Source: Agriotes lineatus (Eukaryota; Arthropoda; Insecta; Coleoptera; Elateridae). Taken from it: 64,000 nt of DNA. The stretch's first letter is position 1; each line of letters opens with the position of its first letter. The position numbers and the translations under genes were made by a program. The notes under the pieces were generated by a model. It did not search any database. It worked only from the letters and a program-made list of their open reading frames with translations, and had not been told where the DNA came from. Positions 36,484 to 47,830 of the stretch are shown here, piece after piece. The DNA is taken from assembly GCA_940337035.1 (NCBI GenBank), contig CALNHX010003303.1:1-64000 (forward strand). The letters run 5' to 3'.

Positions 36484-37589
36484 CGCTACATAATACTATG
36501 TGTTTGTCCGTCTGTCTCCTTCTTGCCTAGCAACATCTCCTGTTCACCTCTGTTTTGAGTTTCCTATTACAGTTATCACTTCACCTTCGTTCTTATTCTT
36601 ATCTTTGTATTCATTATGCGATATCTAGGGCTTATCTCCCTCATAATTCTCTCGATAGCTCTCTGTATTATTCTGAGTTACCTACTATTAAACAGAAGGA
36701 GACAGACGAAATTAGAATTTGAGTAACTGTGACATGCTTTTTACGAATAGGTGTAATCTGTTTATCCCGTATATGGAGAAACAAATCACTAAAATCAAAT
36801 TTAAATTGCGGTAGAATTCTTACGCAATTTTCAAATTACTCAATTAGAAATAATACAGAAATATGATGGGAGAATGCAGTTGATTTTTTACGTAGATCAA
36901 TCAACCTTCGGGTTCGGGAAATTGCGGTAAATTGAGCTTGATAATAATAATATTTCGTATTAAATTATCTTTTTGTCATCTGTTCCGCAGTATAACCTAC
37001 ATGCAACTAGATCTGTTTCCAAAAGAACATGGCGCAGTCGCTCAGATTTTCATTACTTGTGTCTACATCGTAACATATTAAAAGTTATTGTAGAGAAAAT
37101 GTAAAAGTTGCCGCCCTTGCAATTACAGTTACTGTCTGATCTGTAATCATGACACCCATGTTTCATCAACTAGTGATCCACCAATAATAATCCTCTGTTT
37201 TAAAAAGAAGTGTAAAAAATTAATTCAGCATATTAGCCACTCTTTTCATTGTCTATTCTGATATTTCACTTATTGGAACGAAGTATTTTAATGTACTTTA
37301 TGTTTTTTATGTCTTTATCTATTTAACTATATATTTATCTTCAAAAAACCGTTGCAGCCTCCTAAATGAAGTTGTTTGAATATGCAGAGAAGTATGCACA
37401 CATAGTACATAACAAAAATGAAAACATTCTTAAAATGAATAATTCATTGTTCTTGGATCTGTAATTATTTCACTAGCAATTACTCCTTCAAATTCAACGT
37501 ACCATTGCAACATAGGTCGCCATTGATGGGATAACTGCGAGCACACAATAAGGTCACAGCCAGTAGTAAACCGTATGTTTGTCCCATTA
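36484..37589. other. AT-rich, nothing recognised
   Basis: No gene or repeat was seen. Confidence 0.5.
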
Positions 37590-37860
37590 TAGGTGTGTAA
37601 ATGGTATTTCCGGGCCGAGCTAGGTTTAAATATCGGCAAATCTGCGTGAAATGCGAGGGGCGGTCGAGACTTACGCTCAATTGCCTTCGAAAGGTTCCCT
37701 CAAACGGCCCCCATTGTCAACCGCGACGAGGCGCTGGAAGAAGTTAGACGGTGAAGGGCCACCGAAGGTTAGAACTGCGTATCGAACAGTCCGATTCTTC
37801 CGCACCAGGTAGAGGTGTTGGGTCGTGTACAATCTTAAATTGCAGTAATTTGTCTGAGCC
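37590..37860. other. GC-rich island
   Basis: CpG-containing patch (CGAGGGGCGGTCGAGAC, CAACCGCGACGAGGCGC) with no protein-like frame. By composition it resembles the other islands of this window; possible regulatory DNA. Confidence 0.35.
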
Positions 37861-38509
37861 GTTTTGTTAGAGGATAAATCGATCCTTTATTTATTTAATC
37901 CTAACCCAAACTGTCCGTCAGGATTGAACTTGATTGCAAACAGACTTATTTTTGTCATTATTTGTTGCAGTTGTAGGCACAATACAGGCAGTAATTGTGT
38001 GGAAATGTATGTTTTGTTACTATAAAGATTTTTTTGAAATATGGGAATTTCGCGTTCGTAGTGTATTTGAGCGCTTTGCAAGCTGCTTAGGAGTTATTAA
38101 TTACATATTTCTTCATTAACGGGTTCTTTGGGGAAAGAACGCTGAATAGCGATTCTTCTGCCTCTAATGTGTTTTAATTAAGAGCAGCTCTCGTGATTTG
38201 CTTGAAGCACTTCATTATCTGCCCGCACTAATTTCTGTTTTATAAGGCGCTATTCATTATTGCTTTATCTAAATTTTGTGAGCTTCAGTTGAAGCATGGA
38301 TACACTTTAACTGTGATTATAATCTATAAACAATCATTAACGTCTTAATTGGCTCATTTCTCAAAGAAGATGAGGACATCATATAGAAATTGCACATAGT
38401 ATCTCCCAAAACTAATTGCTCTTGTAATAGTTGTGTGGTCAACGCAAAATAAAATTTCTGAAAGTGGGTATATAATATATACAAAAATATTTAAAAACAA
38501 GAATTACAT
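37861..38509. other. AT-rich, nothing recognised
   Basis: No gene was seen. Confidence 0.5.
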
Positions 38510-38647
38510 ACAGGGTGATTCATAAGTATAGTCACTAAATTTAGGGGTCGTTAGATTACATCAAACATAACAGTTTTGCATAATAAACTATACTGTCAAA
38601 AATTTATAATAATTCCACGAAAAATTATGGTAATTTACATAATTGCT
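38510..38647. mobile_element. Single end of a TACAGGGTGATTC-type element
   Basis: ATACAGGGTGATTCATAAG at about 38511 is a typical insect MITE terminus. No opposite end was found before the next element. Confidence 0.4.
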
Positions 38648-38878
38648 TAAGGGCCTATTCTACAATGCAAGTATATAGTTAGAATAAGCTATCCGAGGTG
38701 TAATTGTCATAGTTTTCTTTGTTACAACAATCGTTAAGGGCCTATTCTACAATGCAAGTATATACTTAGAATAAGCTATCCGAGGTGTAATTGTCATAGT
38801 TTTCTTTGTTACAACAATCGTTTCTAGGGTATTTATTCCTGGGATAACTTTATCCTTGGATTGTAGAACTGGCCCTAA
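38648..38878. mobile_element. Harbinger-like MITE with internal 87-bp duplication
   Basis: The terminal repeat GGGCCTATTCTACAATGCAA starts at 38738 and is matched by the reverse complement ending GTAGAACTGGCCC at 38875. Each side is flanked by TAA, a 3-bp TWA duplication typical of PIF/Harbinger elements. The left 87 bp are tandemly duplicated (copies start at 38651 and 38738, only one difference seen), so the element shows two left ends and one right end. Confidence 0.65.
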
Positions 38879-39044
38879 ATTGATGAAACTAAGTTCGCAC
38901 AGGTGTTTGTGTAAAGACCGAATTTCGATATTTCTATAAAATACAGAGCAAAAAGCAGTTGCTTGGTTATTCAACCACGGTTGGCACATTATGTTAATGT
39001 ACGCTAGTAGTAAGGCGGCACCTTAATTGGAGCAATCAAATTAA

Positions 39045-39232
39045 TTGACCTAATTCCGCGAATTAAATCCGCGGATTGACCCAATTAATTTCGCGGTTTG
39101 ACCTAATTAATTTCGCGGATTGCTCTAATTAATTTTGATATGTGCTACTGATTAAATTACGCATTAGCTACTGATTAAATTACGCGGCGGCCATTTTTAA
39201 TTTGCTTCCGGAATTACGCGGCGGCCATTTTC
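39045..39232 (+). repeat. 22-bp tandem repeat cluster plus 18- and 34-bp duplications
   Basis: Units of 22 bp (TTGACCYAATTAATTTCGCGG) start at 39076, 39098 and 39120, with a related unit at 39045. Next to them CTACTGATTAAATTACGC is duplicated (39144 and 39169), and ATTACGCGGCGGCCATTTT occurs at 39179 and 39213. Confidence 0.85.
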
Positions 39233-39383
39233 AATATTTCCGCGAATATTTGAATTTGAAATTTTTCAGATTTTTCTAAGTTCCATTTTTTGAATTTAAA
39301 CTTCCCGGGGGTCGGCCATCTTGGTTTTCTGCGCCCGCACTTCTCTCAGATGCCAGTTTTAATTTCAATTTTCTTGCAAATAT

Positions 39384-39570
39384 TTGAATTTCAAATTGAT
39401 AAATCTGTCTCTCTCTGGTACTCATGGGGCGTTAGTTATCTCTCTTGCATTCACAGGATGGATGTTTAATTTAAAAAAATCTCTGGCGGACTTGGATTTG
39501 AACCCTCTAGGTTCGCATCCACATTGGGCTTACATCGCCCTATGCCGCTACACCACGGAGCGCTACGGGA
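39384..39570 (-). mobile_element. tRNA-derived SINE, minus strand
   Basis: On the minus strand an A-box-like CCGTGGTGTAGCGG (39545-39558) and a B box GGGTTCAAATCC (39494-39505) are placed as in a tRNA with a long variable region. The downstream body (TTTTTTTAAATTAAACATCC) and the inner CAAATTGATRAATCTGTCT block recur near 41060 and 40085. This indicates a dispersed family. Confidence 0.55.
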
Positions 39571-40540
39571 TTTAAAGGGTTTGAACAGAACGCCATTTCA
39601 GTGTTCTGACGTCACGCTTCCATATTTTAAACTAAATATTTCTTGAAAATTTTAAATTATAAGAATGGAATTGTATAGCCTATAGTTTTAAAAGGATTAT
39701 ACAATTTTTTAAAAACTGATTTCATGAGTGGTTTTGCCAGAATTAATTACTTTATTTTTATAATTTGTCCCAACAGGTCGTGTGCTATCTCACCCAATCC
39801 TCATTGGTTTCTATAGCTTTCTCTTTTTCACTCGTAGCCCCGTACTAGAACATGCTTAAATTTATGTTGCTAGGCCTGATTATAAAAGGCGTTATAGCCC
39901 CGAGGGTGGACTTTCTATTTGTCATCCTCTGTGAACTTTAGTTACGTCACATGTCGTCCTATCTCACTCGCTCTTATTGATTGATGTAACTTCATCTCTT
40001 GCACTCGTTCAAAATGTCTGCAATTTCAATATGATTGAAGATATTTCCTCATTCCTTCCTTTAATTTAGCTCCCGTTTTGACTTTCAAATTGATGAATCT
40101 GTCTATCTCTCTTGTACTCATTGGGTTTTGGTTGTCTCGTCGTCGTCGTTCTATCTCACTCTCATATAGGTACGAGAGTCGGGTTGAGTTGCTTTAACTA
40201 TAGCATTTTCAACTACTTTTCAAAGGTATGAGTCCGAAGATATCCGAGTCATGTCGTATATGTTCGAATGCTTGTCCTTTTAATCATATTGCACAATATT
40301 TCCAGCTTAGAACAATTTAGCGAAAGGTATTAAAATTGATTGGCACATCACAGGAAAGTTATAAAATAAAAAGAATAAATATAAAGTCAAACATCCATTA
40401 CTTAGGGTTGCTAACTCGTCGTTTGTTAATATCTGTTCTACATGAGTTGAATTATTCAAATGTTTTTTTACCGCTGTTGCTGTAAAAAACCTGTCTTGTA
40501 CGTTTAGAAAACAATCTGCTTCATGTCCGTTTTCTCCCGT
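39571..40540. other. Repeat-rich AT stretch, no gene
   Basis: CTATCTCACTC-type motifs and a copy of TTCAAATTGATGAATCTGTC (about 40085) tie this to the neighbouring SINE-related repeats. No protein-coding signal was seen. Confidence 0.45.
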
Positions 40541-41170
40541 TTAAAACCACATTTCCTGGAAAAAGCATGTTGTGAAGAACAGCAATGATTGGAATTTTTA
40601 AAATATTGCCCATCGAACAACGGAATAATTCTAGAACGAATCGAAGCTTTTATTTGTATAAAATGGCTGTCCGAACACGAAGCTGAACAAAACCTGAATT
40701 TTTATAAGAAAACTGCATCTTGTTTTCCAATAAATCGGTGCAGGTTTGATGGCACGACGGTCTTTTTAATTTGTAACGCCGAGATTGACATGTTTAGCTT
40801 TTATTTTATAAGCAAGCGGCTGAAATTGTGTCATTATATCGATCAAAACTGTATTTTAGTTTTAAAAATTCCAGTATAAATGCAAACGGACGAAAATAAA
40901 AACGCAAACACTTTGTAATAAAGAAATATATTGTTATTAAAATAAATGTGTTCACAATACTCGACTCTTATTTCTAAAAAACTACATTAACCACATGTGA
41001 ATAATTATTTTAAATCGCCTCACTCATCGGAGCTGTTCTCTCTCACTCCCATTTATTTAATTTAAAAAAAGCTTTTTGCGCCGGCCCCAAGTCGGGTTTG
41101 AACCCTAGTTGTTACGAGATTGTCATGTTTGGTTTTTATTTTATAAGTAAAGCGTCTTAGTTACTTTGAA
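40541..41170. repeat. Repeat-associated stretch with a 96-codon unrecognised frame
   Basis: A plus-strand frame (40589-40879) is open, with KYCPSNNGIILERIEAFI and EHEAEQNLNFYKKTASCF, but resembles no family. Part of it (GAGATTGACATGTTTAGC..TTTTATTTTATAAG near 40780) is repeated at about 41123, and a SINE-type B box (minus-strand AGGGTTCAAACCC, 41094-41106) lies between. The frame is therefore more likely repeat sequence than a host gene. Confidence 0.4.
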
Positions 41171-41279
41171 GCACACCTTTTATAAAACGCAGCAGTCAAA
41201 TTTAAATTAAATCACTAGGTTTTGGCAAAGGTTGGCATCGAAATGACAATTTAATAATCATTTTCAAAGTACATTACTC

Positions 41280-42360
41280 TAACTTGTTGCAATTTCAGTA
41301 AGCTTTGAATGAAAACAGCGATTTTATTGAAAAATATTCTGATAAATCATTTCGAAAAGCAAAATTTCAGTTAAGTAGGCTTGTTGTGCATTTTTAATAC
41401 GTTTTATCATAAATATTATCTAAACTATTTAAAAATTTTAGATTCACTGTAGATTGATCGATATAATGTTACAATTTCGCATTTTTATTACAAAAGTTCT
41501 TGTACTTTTGATAAAAATAGATGTATGTTGATCCCAAATTAACATAAATTTGAATAAAAACACGCAATTTCATTGAAAAATCTTCTGCCTCCATCATTTC
41601 GATAAACAAAATTCAAAAATTCTTGTACTTTTGATGGAAATATATGTATGTTGAACACAAATTAACATAATTTTGAATAAAAACAAGCAATTTCGTTGAA
41701 AAAATGTTTTGACACCATCATTTCACTTAAAATTTTACAAAACTGACATCATGTTATTTGCAATTATACAGAAAAACAACATTCTTATTCAATAAGCGAT
41801 AAAAAATACGCCATCCCACATCATTTCACTTAAAAAATTATCACAATTCGTTTTACAAAACGATTTATAATAACGAAAATGATGTAAAAACAGTTTTAGA
41901 GTTATTTCTAAACATCATTTGGCAAATGTTTTACACTTTTTATAAATTGCATCGTTCAAAAATGTATGTTCACCCCCAAATTAACATAAAATTGAATAAA
42001 AACACACAATTTCATTGAAAAATATTCTGCCACAAGCATTTCGATAAACAAAATTTATTGCGAAATTAACTCAAAATTGAACAAAAATCACACAATTACA
42101 CATCATCTCACATAAATTTTTACAAAAATCGACATCATGTCACATAAATTATACAAAAAATGACATTTTAATTCAACATACGATGAAAATTTAATAAAAA
42201 TCACGCAATTACACATCATCTCACTTAAAAAATTATCACAATTCGTTTTACAAACCGATTTATAATAACGAAAATGATGTAAAAACAGTTTTAGAGTTAT
42301 TTCTAAGCATAATTTTGCAAGTGTTTTAAATTTTTTTATCAAATGTATTGCTCAAAATTA
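41280..42360 (+). repeat. AT-rich complex tandem repeat region
   Basis: The block ATTAACATAAATTTGAATAA..CACGCAATTTCATTGAAAA recurs near 41539, 41658 and 41981. A longer module from TCACTTAAAAAATTATCACA through AACGAAAATGATGTAAAAAC is present at 41826 and 42221, offset 395 bp, with very few changes. Sub-blocks such as CATCATTTCACTTAAA also recur. It is satellite-like with no coding signal. Confidence 0.8.
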
Positions 42361-43200
42361 AAAGAAATCGCAATTTTTTAAATTATATTACGCCATTACA
42401 TAATCTAAAGCTAAAATATTAGTATTTGAAGTTATTTTACAGTTACAAAGTGTAAAATTTCAAAAAATCAATCTACGATTTCATAACTATTGTCCGTCAA
42501 TTCTGAGCCAACTGAATTTCTTTGTTCCGTGAATAACTTCGCGTTATCGCTCTTACTTTTATTTGGAAAAACCGAGAACCAACATTTTAAGTCACTCTCC
42601 TCTATATACAGCTTGTGAAATAGCTAATGCAATTGCTGATGAAATTGTCATTTTTTATGGAAAGGCAAAAGCCTTCAAATCGAACTGTTCTCGCGCACTG
42701 TATGGAGCCAAATCTATTGGTTTGAACTTCTAGTTTTTAATTATTAATTTTAATTTTCAATTTTTAATTTTTAATTTTTTTATTTTAATTTAAATTTAGT
42801 TATTCTACATTTGTATCATTACTTATTACGCTCATACGTTTATACTTCTATGTTATCTTAGGCGCATTTGCGGTTTCACTTATTGTTAGTATTTTTGTTG
42901 TTGCATTATGCTGTGTTCTAGTTCTAGAGCCCGTGCTCTGTTGGTTGCAGCTTAAACAAATAAATAAATTATGTCTGACATTAATAAGCTCAATTCCATC
43001 AGTTACAAATCAAATTGCATTAACCCTTCCGAACATGTCGGTATAATTTCTGAAACTATGAATGCACCCCTTCTAAAACCTGCTTTGTTTCATGCTAACT
43101 TCTAGCCCTCAAATGATTAGTTATTGCTGCTCACATCAAGTGCACTTATTAATGTAAAGTATTGATTATTTTGCAATAGATTACAGTATATTGTTTAAAG
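42361..43200. other. AT-rich stretch with (TTTTAA)n tract and (AAAT)n tail
   Basis: A TTTAATTTTTAATTTTTAAT-type tract occupies about 42730-42800. GTTGCAGCTTAAACAAATAA at about 42945, followed by AATAAATT, resembles the 3' tail of a retroposon. No coding signal was seen. Confidence 0.5.
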
Positions 43201-43310
43201 CAGTGGTTCACAACCGGTGTCTTGCAACACACTAGAATACTGCAACCTCAATGCTGCCACGCTGTAGCGTACAGGAACCGGTAGATTGTACCCAGAAGAT
43301 TAAACACCAA
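43201..43310 (+). mobile_element. hAT-type terminal repeat, truncated element
   Basis: CAGTGGTTCACAACCGGTG at 43201 is a textbook hAT-family terminus. The next 100 bp have no match to another terminus and no opposite end or 8-bp duplication was found, so only one end survives. Confidence 0.55.
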
Positions 43311-43429
43311 CTTATTAATTATTTATTCAAGCCATAGAATCTTTCAATAAGGGTATTTTCTTCACTTGCCATTGTTTTTATTCATCCATTATTTAGACTT
43401 TCTTCTAACTACTTTTACCTATAGTATTA

Positions 43430-43690
43430 AATCTCTTCTTTTTCTTCAACCGTTTCTATTTTCGATATAAGCCTCTTCCATTTGCTTTCATTTCTCTCCA
43501 CTCTGAGTTACTTAGTACTATATTAATCCTGCGGTTTTTTAGATATCAACATCCCATCTCTGTTGTGGCCTCACTGTGCTCCTCTTTTCTCAAGGTCTCC
43601 TTGTAGCAACCCCATTCCAATTTCCAGTATGCGTGACATGTCCTGTTCTATCCCATATTAAATAAGAATCTTGACTAACATCCAAAAATA
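43430..43690 (-). mobile_element. LINE C-terminal end, minus strand
   Basis: The minus strand reads WDRTGHVTHTGNWNGVATRR, then EKRSTVRPQQRWDVDI (RPQQRW at 43554-43571) and an MEEAYIE end near 43455. This is the familiar ORF2 C-terminus (GH..R...W......RP..G.R..GRP..RW.DDI). Several stops are present. Confidence 0.65.
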
Positions 43691-43839
43691 TCAAGGTAAC
43701 ATAGACCATGAAAACAGTTAAAAGCAACAGAATAACTAAAATAATATTCCAGAATCCGCTAACAAAGGCATACCAAATAAAAAGAAAAATCGACAAAACT
43801 TTCAGCGCAAACTAAACAACTTTTGAAACATAGAAGATG

Positions 43840-44200
43840 CATATTTAAGGCAGGTAGGAGGTACACAATTGAATCTACGGATAGAAGTGAAACTTACAGT
43901 GTTTGAAAAAAGAACATCGATGAAAAAAGACTTAAGACATAAGACTTAAAAACAAGCAGAGAAATATTTTATAATAAAGACGAACTGTTAAACCCCACTG
44001 AAAACTTCTACAAAGACCAATACGAAACAAGAGTAAGCAATACTCCAGCCGAAGATAAGAATGATCAACAAGAAAAGCGAATAATAAACGTTAACGCAGA
44101 GAAAATACCAGAAATCGAAATAGAAGGAATCTAATACTCCTTAAAACAAAGATCATACCAGAAATGTTAAAAGAATCTCATGATTTGTTTTTGTTGCAAT
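43840..44200 (+). mobile_element. LINE fragment upstream of the RT domain, plus strand
   Basis: The plus strand carries FYKDQYETRVSNTPAEDK and, shortly after, EKIPEIEIEGI..YSLKQRS (about 44100-44155), the linker and first RT segment common to LINE ORF2 proteins. It points away from the minus-strand LINE end beside it, so two separate relics meet here. Confidence 0.5.
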
Positions 44201-44775
44201 ACCCAAGTTTCACGTGAGCAATCAAGCAGAATATTTACAAGCTCCAATAGCACACAAGATTATTTGTATGAGCAGCCAGTGTCTGGAAAACTTCTGAAGA
44301 CGCTGATAGCATGATCAGTAAAACGTCAAGTTTGAATCGACGACCATAGTATAACCCGGAAGACCGTACCAGTTACTACTTATACTCGGAAATATGTGTA
44401 CGAAATAAAAAAAACAGTAAAAAGCTGTAAGTACTACAAAGAGCCATAGACAGAAAAAGTAGTAAGGAACAGAAACAGTACGAAATGCATAGTTGGAAAT
44501 AGAAAATGGTGAATACTGGGTCATAAAAAATAAAGGTTTCCAGCAGTGTTGCTAAAGAAAAACGATTAAGAACTTATGATTTATAGTGTTACCTAGATCA
44601 AATTTAAAGAAAATCGTTAAAGTTAGTATTAGAAAATCTAGAAGCAAAAATTCAATTTTGCCGTTTCGCAACATGCTTGACGTTAAATTTTGAAAATGTT
44701 AAAATAAAATGCATCATGAAATTTAAGTGCAGAATCGTCTTCTAAAACAGATTTTCTATTGCCGAACACTCTGTA
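44201..44775. other. AT-rich, nothing recognised
   Basis: This may be further decayed LINE sequence; no motif can be read. Confidence 0.4.
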
Positions 44776-45355
44776 TATCGGGTGTAAACTCTAAAAAGTT
44801 TCTTAAATTCGTGTAGAAAATTCAAAGCCATATTCCTTGGCTTATTTTAAAACACAAAGTTCCGATCAACATCGGTCCACAAGTTCTTCGTTTTCGAAAT
44901 ACAGTGCATTGAAATTAAGAGGAAAAAAATTGTAAACTTTGTAATTTTTTAAATTTGCGTTGGGATATTGATTACAAAAAATGCTTGGGTGTTTATCAAG
45001 TATGCTTCTATTAATTTAAAGTATTATTTCCATATGCAATTTATGTTTTGTGAAACTTGAAATTTTCAATGCTGTCTTAAAGCAACCTACACAAACGCCG
45101 AAATGGCAAACACAAAAACGGCCCATTTTAACAAAAAAACCAAGAAGCATTTTTTGGTTTTAATCAAGGAATAAAAAATAACAATGCTTTTTAAAAAATT
45201 TACAAAATTTACGATTTTCTTCAACTTCAACTTCAACACCCTGTATTTCAAAAACGAAGAACTGGCGGACGCATCTTGATAGAAGCTTTTTCTCTTAAAA
45301 TAAGCCAAGGATCATGGTAGTCAATTTCCTACACTTACTTACGAAATACCCTGTA
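44776..45355. mobile_element. Long-TIR element, about 576 bp, TA duplication
   Basis: Arms of about 190 bp are inverted copies. Shared blocks are CCTTGGCTTATTTTAA, AGTTCTTCGTTTTYGAAATA and AAATTTTGTAA-like AT sequence. The right terminus reads CGAAATACCCTG followed by TA; the left terminus is TCGGGTGT preceded by TA. It is non-coding. The inner end of each arm also carries an ACAGGGTGTT-like motif, so it may be a nested or twofold structure. Confidence 0.65.
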
Positions 45356-45408
45356 TTTGAATTCCGGCTCTAAGGTGTGTACCCCCTACCCACACACCAA
45401 GGGGAGCC

Positions 45409-46886
45409 CAGTTAGCACAGAGGTAAAAGAACACCCCAGGAGAGCACAAACAGGCACTTACAGAGGCCAATGTTCTCAAGACCGTATTCTTGCCTTCCCG
45501 TGGCGCAGTTGTTCCAGCTTGTTAAGCAGAAAGAGACTGATCGAAAGGGCAAACGCGGGGCCGTCGTTCGAGGTGTCGGACCAGGAGCAGAACAGATTTC
45601 GAGCTGTCGCTAGAGTTGTCGGCCCGGTAGTCTGTACTACTATCCGAGATGAGTCGGACAGTCGTAGTGAGGAGCAGAGCCAGGAGCGAACCTGAGACAC
45701 GTTCCCAGACGCGTCAAGACCATCGCTTTAAGTGCCGGCCAGGCTCACCGATGACTAGTATCCGAGAAGCTACCCCGAGAAGACCACACGGAGTTTACCA
45801 AGTAAAACTGTCTGTAAAAGGCGAGGCTACCCTATCCTGCAACTACGGGGACTTGCGTATTTCGTTGGCGTTATGCTGCGCGACCGTGGGTGAAATGCAT
45901 GGCAGCAAATATGTGTGGTAGAAGGTCCGCTCTCGACAGTTACTCGTCTGATTAATACGAGTACGCTTCCTGAAGAAAAGCCACGTATGCAAGGCGACAG
46001 CAGGGCAACCCAGGGAAGCACAGAGGGGCGCTTACACAGCCCAGTGTTATCAAGACCGTCCCGTGGTGGAGTTGCTTCAGCTTCTTGAGAAGAAAGAGAC
46101 GGATTGAAGAGGCAAACGCGGGGCCACCGTTCGAGGTGTCGGGCCATGAGCAGTCCTGGTCTAGAATCCGAGACGAGGGAAAGATTTGTCGCTAGAGGTG
46201 TCGGTCTGGTAGTCTGTACTACTATCCGTTAAGAGTCGGACAGTCCTCAGAAGCGAACCTAGTCCACATTCCCAGATACGTCACGACCATCGCTTGAGGT
46301 GTCGGGCAGGCTTACCGATGATTAGTATCCAAGACAAGCTACCCAGAGAAAACCACACGGAGTTTGTTCAGTAAAACTGTCTGTAAAAGACGAGGTTACC
46401 CTGTCCTGTAACTACGTATGCGTATTTTGTTGACATATTGCAGCGTAACTGTGGATGAGGATGCCACAGGCAGAAATGTTACAACTGCAGAACAGCAAAT
46501 ATGTGGTAGAGAGTCCGCTTTCGGCAGTTACTCGTCTAATTACTACGAGTACACTTCATGAATGGCGGCAGTAGGGCAAAACAGGGGAGTGCAGACGGGC
46601 GCTTACACATCTCAGTGCTTTCAAGACCGTACTCTTGTCTTCTCGTGGTGGAGCTGTTCGTGTTTTTTGAGCAGAAAGAGGCGGATTAAAGGGGTAAACG
46701 CGGGGTCGCCGTTTGAAATGACGGGCCGAGAGCAATACTGCTCTCCTAGTATCCGAGGCGCGTGAGAGATCAAAACGTCATTTGAGGTCACAGATAGCCG
46801 AATGTACTAGCATCCGAGACGAATCGGGCAGTCCATTGAGGGGCAGGGTCAGAAGCAAACCTGCTCCACGCTCCGAGACGCGTCAC
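45409..46886 (+). repeat. 572-bp GC-rich satellite array, about 2.6 units
   Basis: The anchor CAAGACCGT occurs at 45477, 46051 and 46622, giving periods of 574 and 571 bp. Shared blocks include AAACGCGGGGCCRYCGTTCG, GGTAGTCTGTACTACTATCC, ACCACACGGAGTTT and GTTACTCGTCTRATTA. Units differ by roughly 15-20 percent. The third unit stops in GAGACGCGTCAC at 46886, exactly where a SINE core begins. Frames of up to 112 codons occur, but the units share no common open frame, so this is satellite rather than a repeated protein domain. Confidence 0.85.
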
Positions 46887-47016
46887 AATTATAGGCGTCG
46901 CTGTACATTTTTTGGGGACTTCCAACCCCACTGACGACTGTCATGATGTTATTATGACATCCGGGACCAACTATTTCCGTGGCAGCCGTACCACGAGGCG
47001 CCGAAAGAAGCAGTAG
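46886..47016 (-). repeat. SINE core fragment shared with the 5S-headed SINE
   Basis: CAATTATAGGCGTCGCTGTR, GGGGACTTCCAACCCC and CCGGGACCAACTATTTCCGT match the middle of the SINE at 5976-6256 in the same orientation. Both the 5S-like head and the AT tail are missing. The join to the satellite lies inside a repeat unit. Confidence 0.75.
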
Positions 47017-47021
47017 AGCAG

Positions 47022-47215
47022 TACCATTGTATGCAAAGGTATCTAATACAATTTGTGTTACCTTTTGTAAACATAGCCCAGATTTACTTAATATCAAAGC
47101 AACCTTGTCAGCTGAGATTGTCATTCTAAATTTTACATAGTCCAGATTCATACAGCTTAAACATCCCTAAAATCAGCCATAAGACTTGTCCCAGATACTT
47201 TTGCATACAAAGGTA
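47022..47215. mobile_element. 190-bp MITE with 21-bp TIRs and TA duplication
   Basis: The left end CCATTGTATGCAAAGGTATC (47024) and the right end AGATACTTTTGCATACAAAG (47193, ending G at 47213) are inverted copies with two mismatches in 21 bp. TA is present at 47022-47023 and 47214-47215. The interior is non-coding. Confidence 0.75.
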
Positions 47216-47649
47216 CATTGCACTAAAAATGAATCACTTACGGGGAAAATCGTGTTAGATTGGTGCAGACTTTTAAGAATCAGTGGTTAAATTAGTAAGA
47301 GTATATTAACCTAGTGCACCAAATGTGATTGAAATAAGCAAACAGCTGTTTTTATGCCTGAATTTTAAACAGGCTTTTGTAATATAAGGTAAAAACTAAT
47401 AACAAGTTCAAACAAGCATAAAATAAGCACTTATAAATGAAAACTGACGTAAGCACAAAAGAAGACGAAGTAGAAGATAACTAATTCTTCTTGTTTCAAG
47501 CGCCGTGGCAATTGCAGGAAAAAAATTCTTATATATGTTGTGCCTGGCTGCGTGGGTGTATAACGTATTCATCGTTAACGATCGGGCGAGGTTCGTCCGC
47601 GATCAATCCGGTCGTCACCTTGCGCTTCATAATGCAACAATAAGCAAGT
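47216..47649. other. AT-rich, nothing recognised
   Basis: No gene or repeat was seen. Confidence 0.5.
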
Positions 47650-47830
47650 ACAATAGGTAGTGGTTTTAGGCAAGCGAGTAAAGCGTCAGCCTAGCAATTA
47701 GATTCCGCTTGGAAAGCAGGTTTGAATCCTACCAACTGCAAAGTTTCCTTTTACTGTTTCAGTACTATTAGAAGCGTTAAGATATGTTTACATATTTTGT
47801 ACATAATTTGGAACACTTTAACCGATATTC
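47650..47830 (+). mobile_element. tRNA-derived SINE
   Basis: The head contains an A-box-like stretch (GCGAGTAAAGCGTCAGCC) and a B box GGTTTGAATCC (47719-47729). The body includes CTGTTTCAGTACTATTAGAA and TAAGATATGTTTACATATTT. Its closest relatives here are the copy at 21676 and the fragment at 12104. Confidence 0.65.

Noticed and set aside
36232..36558. 108-codon frame with hydrophobic and Pro runs
   Set aside because: It reads through a pyrimidine tract with C15, and overlapping frames are open as well. The minus strand here carries a LINE end.
45357..46147. Frames of 90-112 codons in the satellite array
   Set aside because: Units of the array do not share the same open frame, and stops and indels differ between units.
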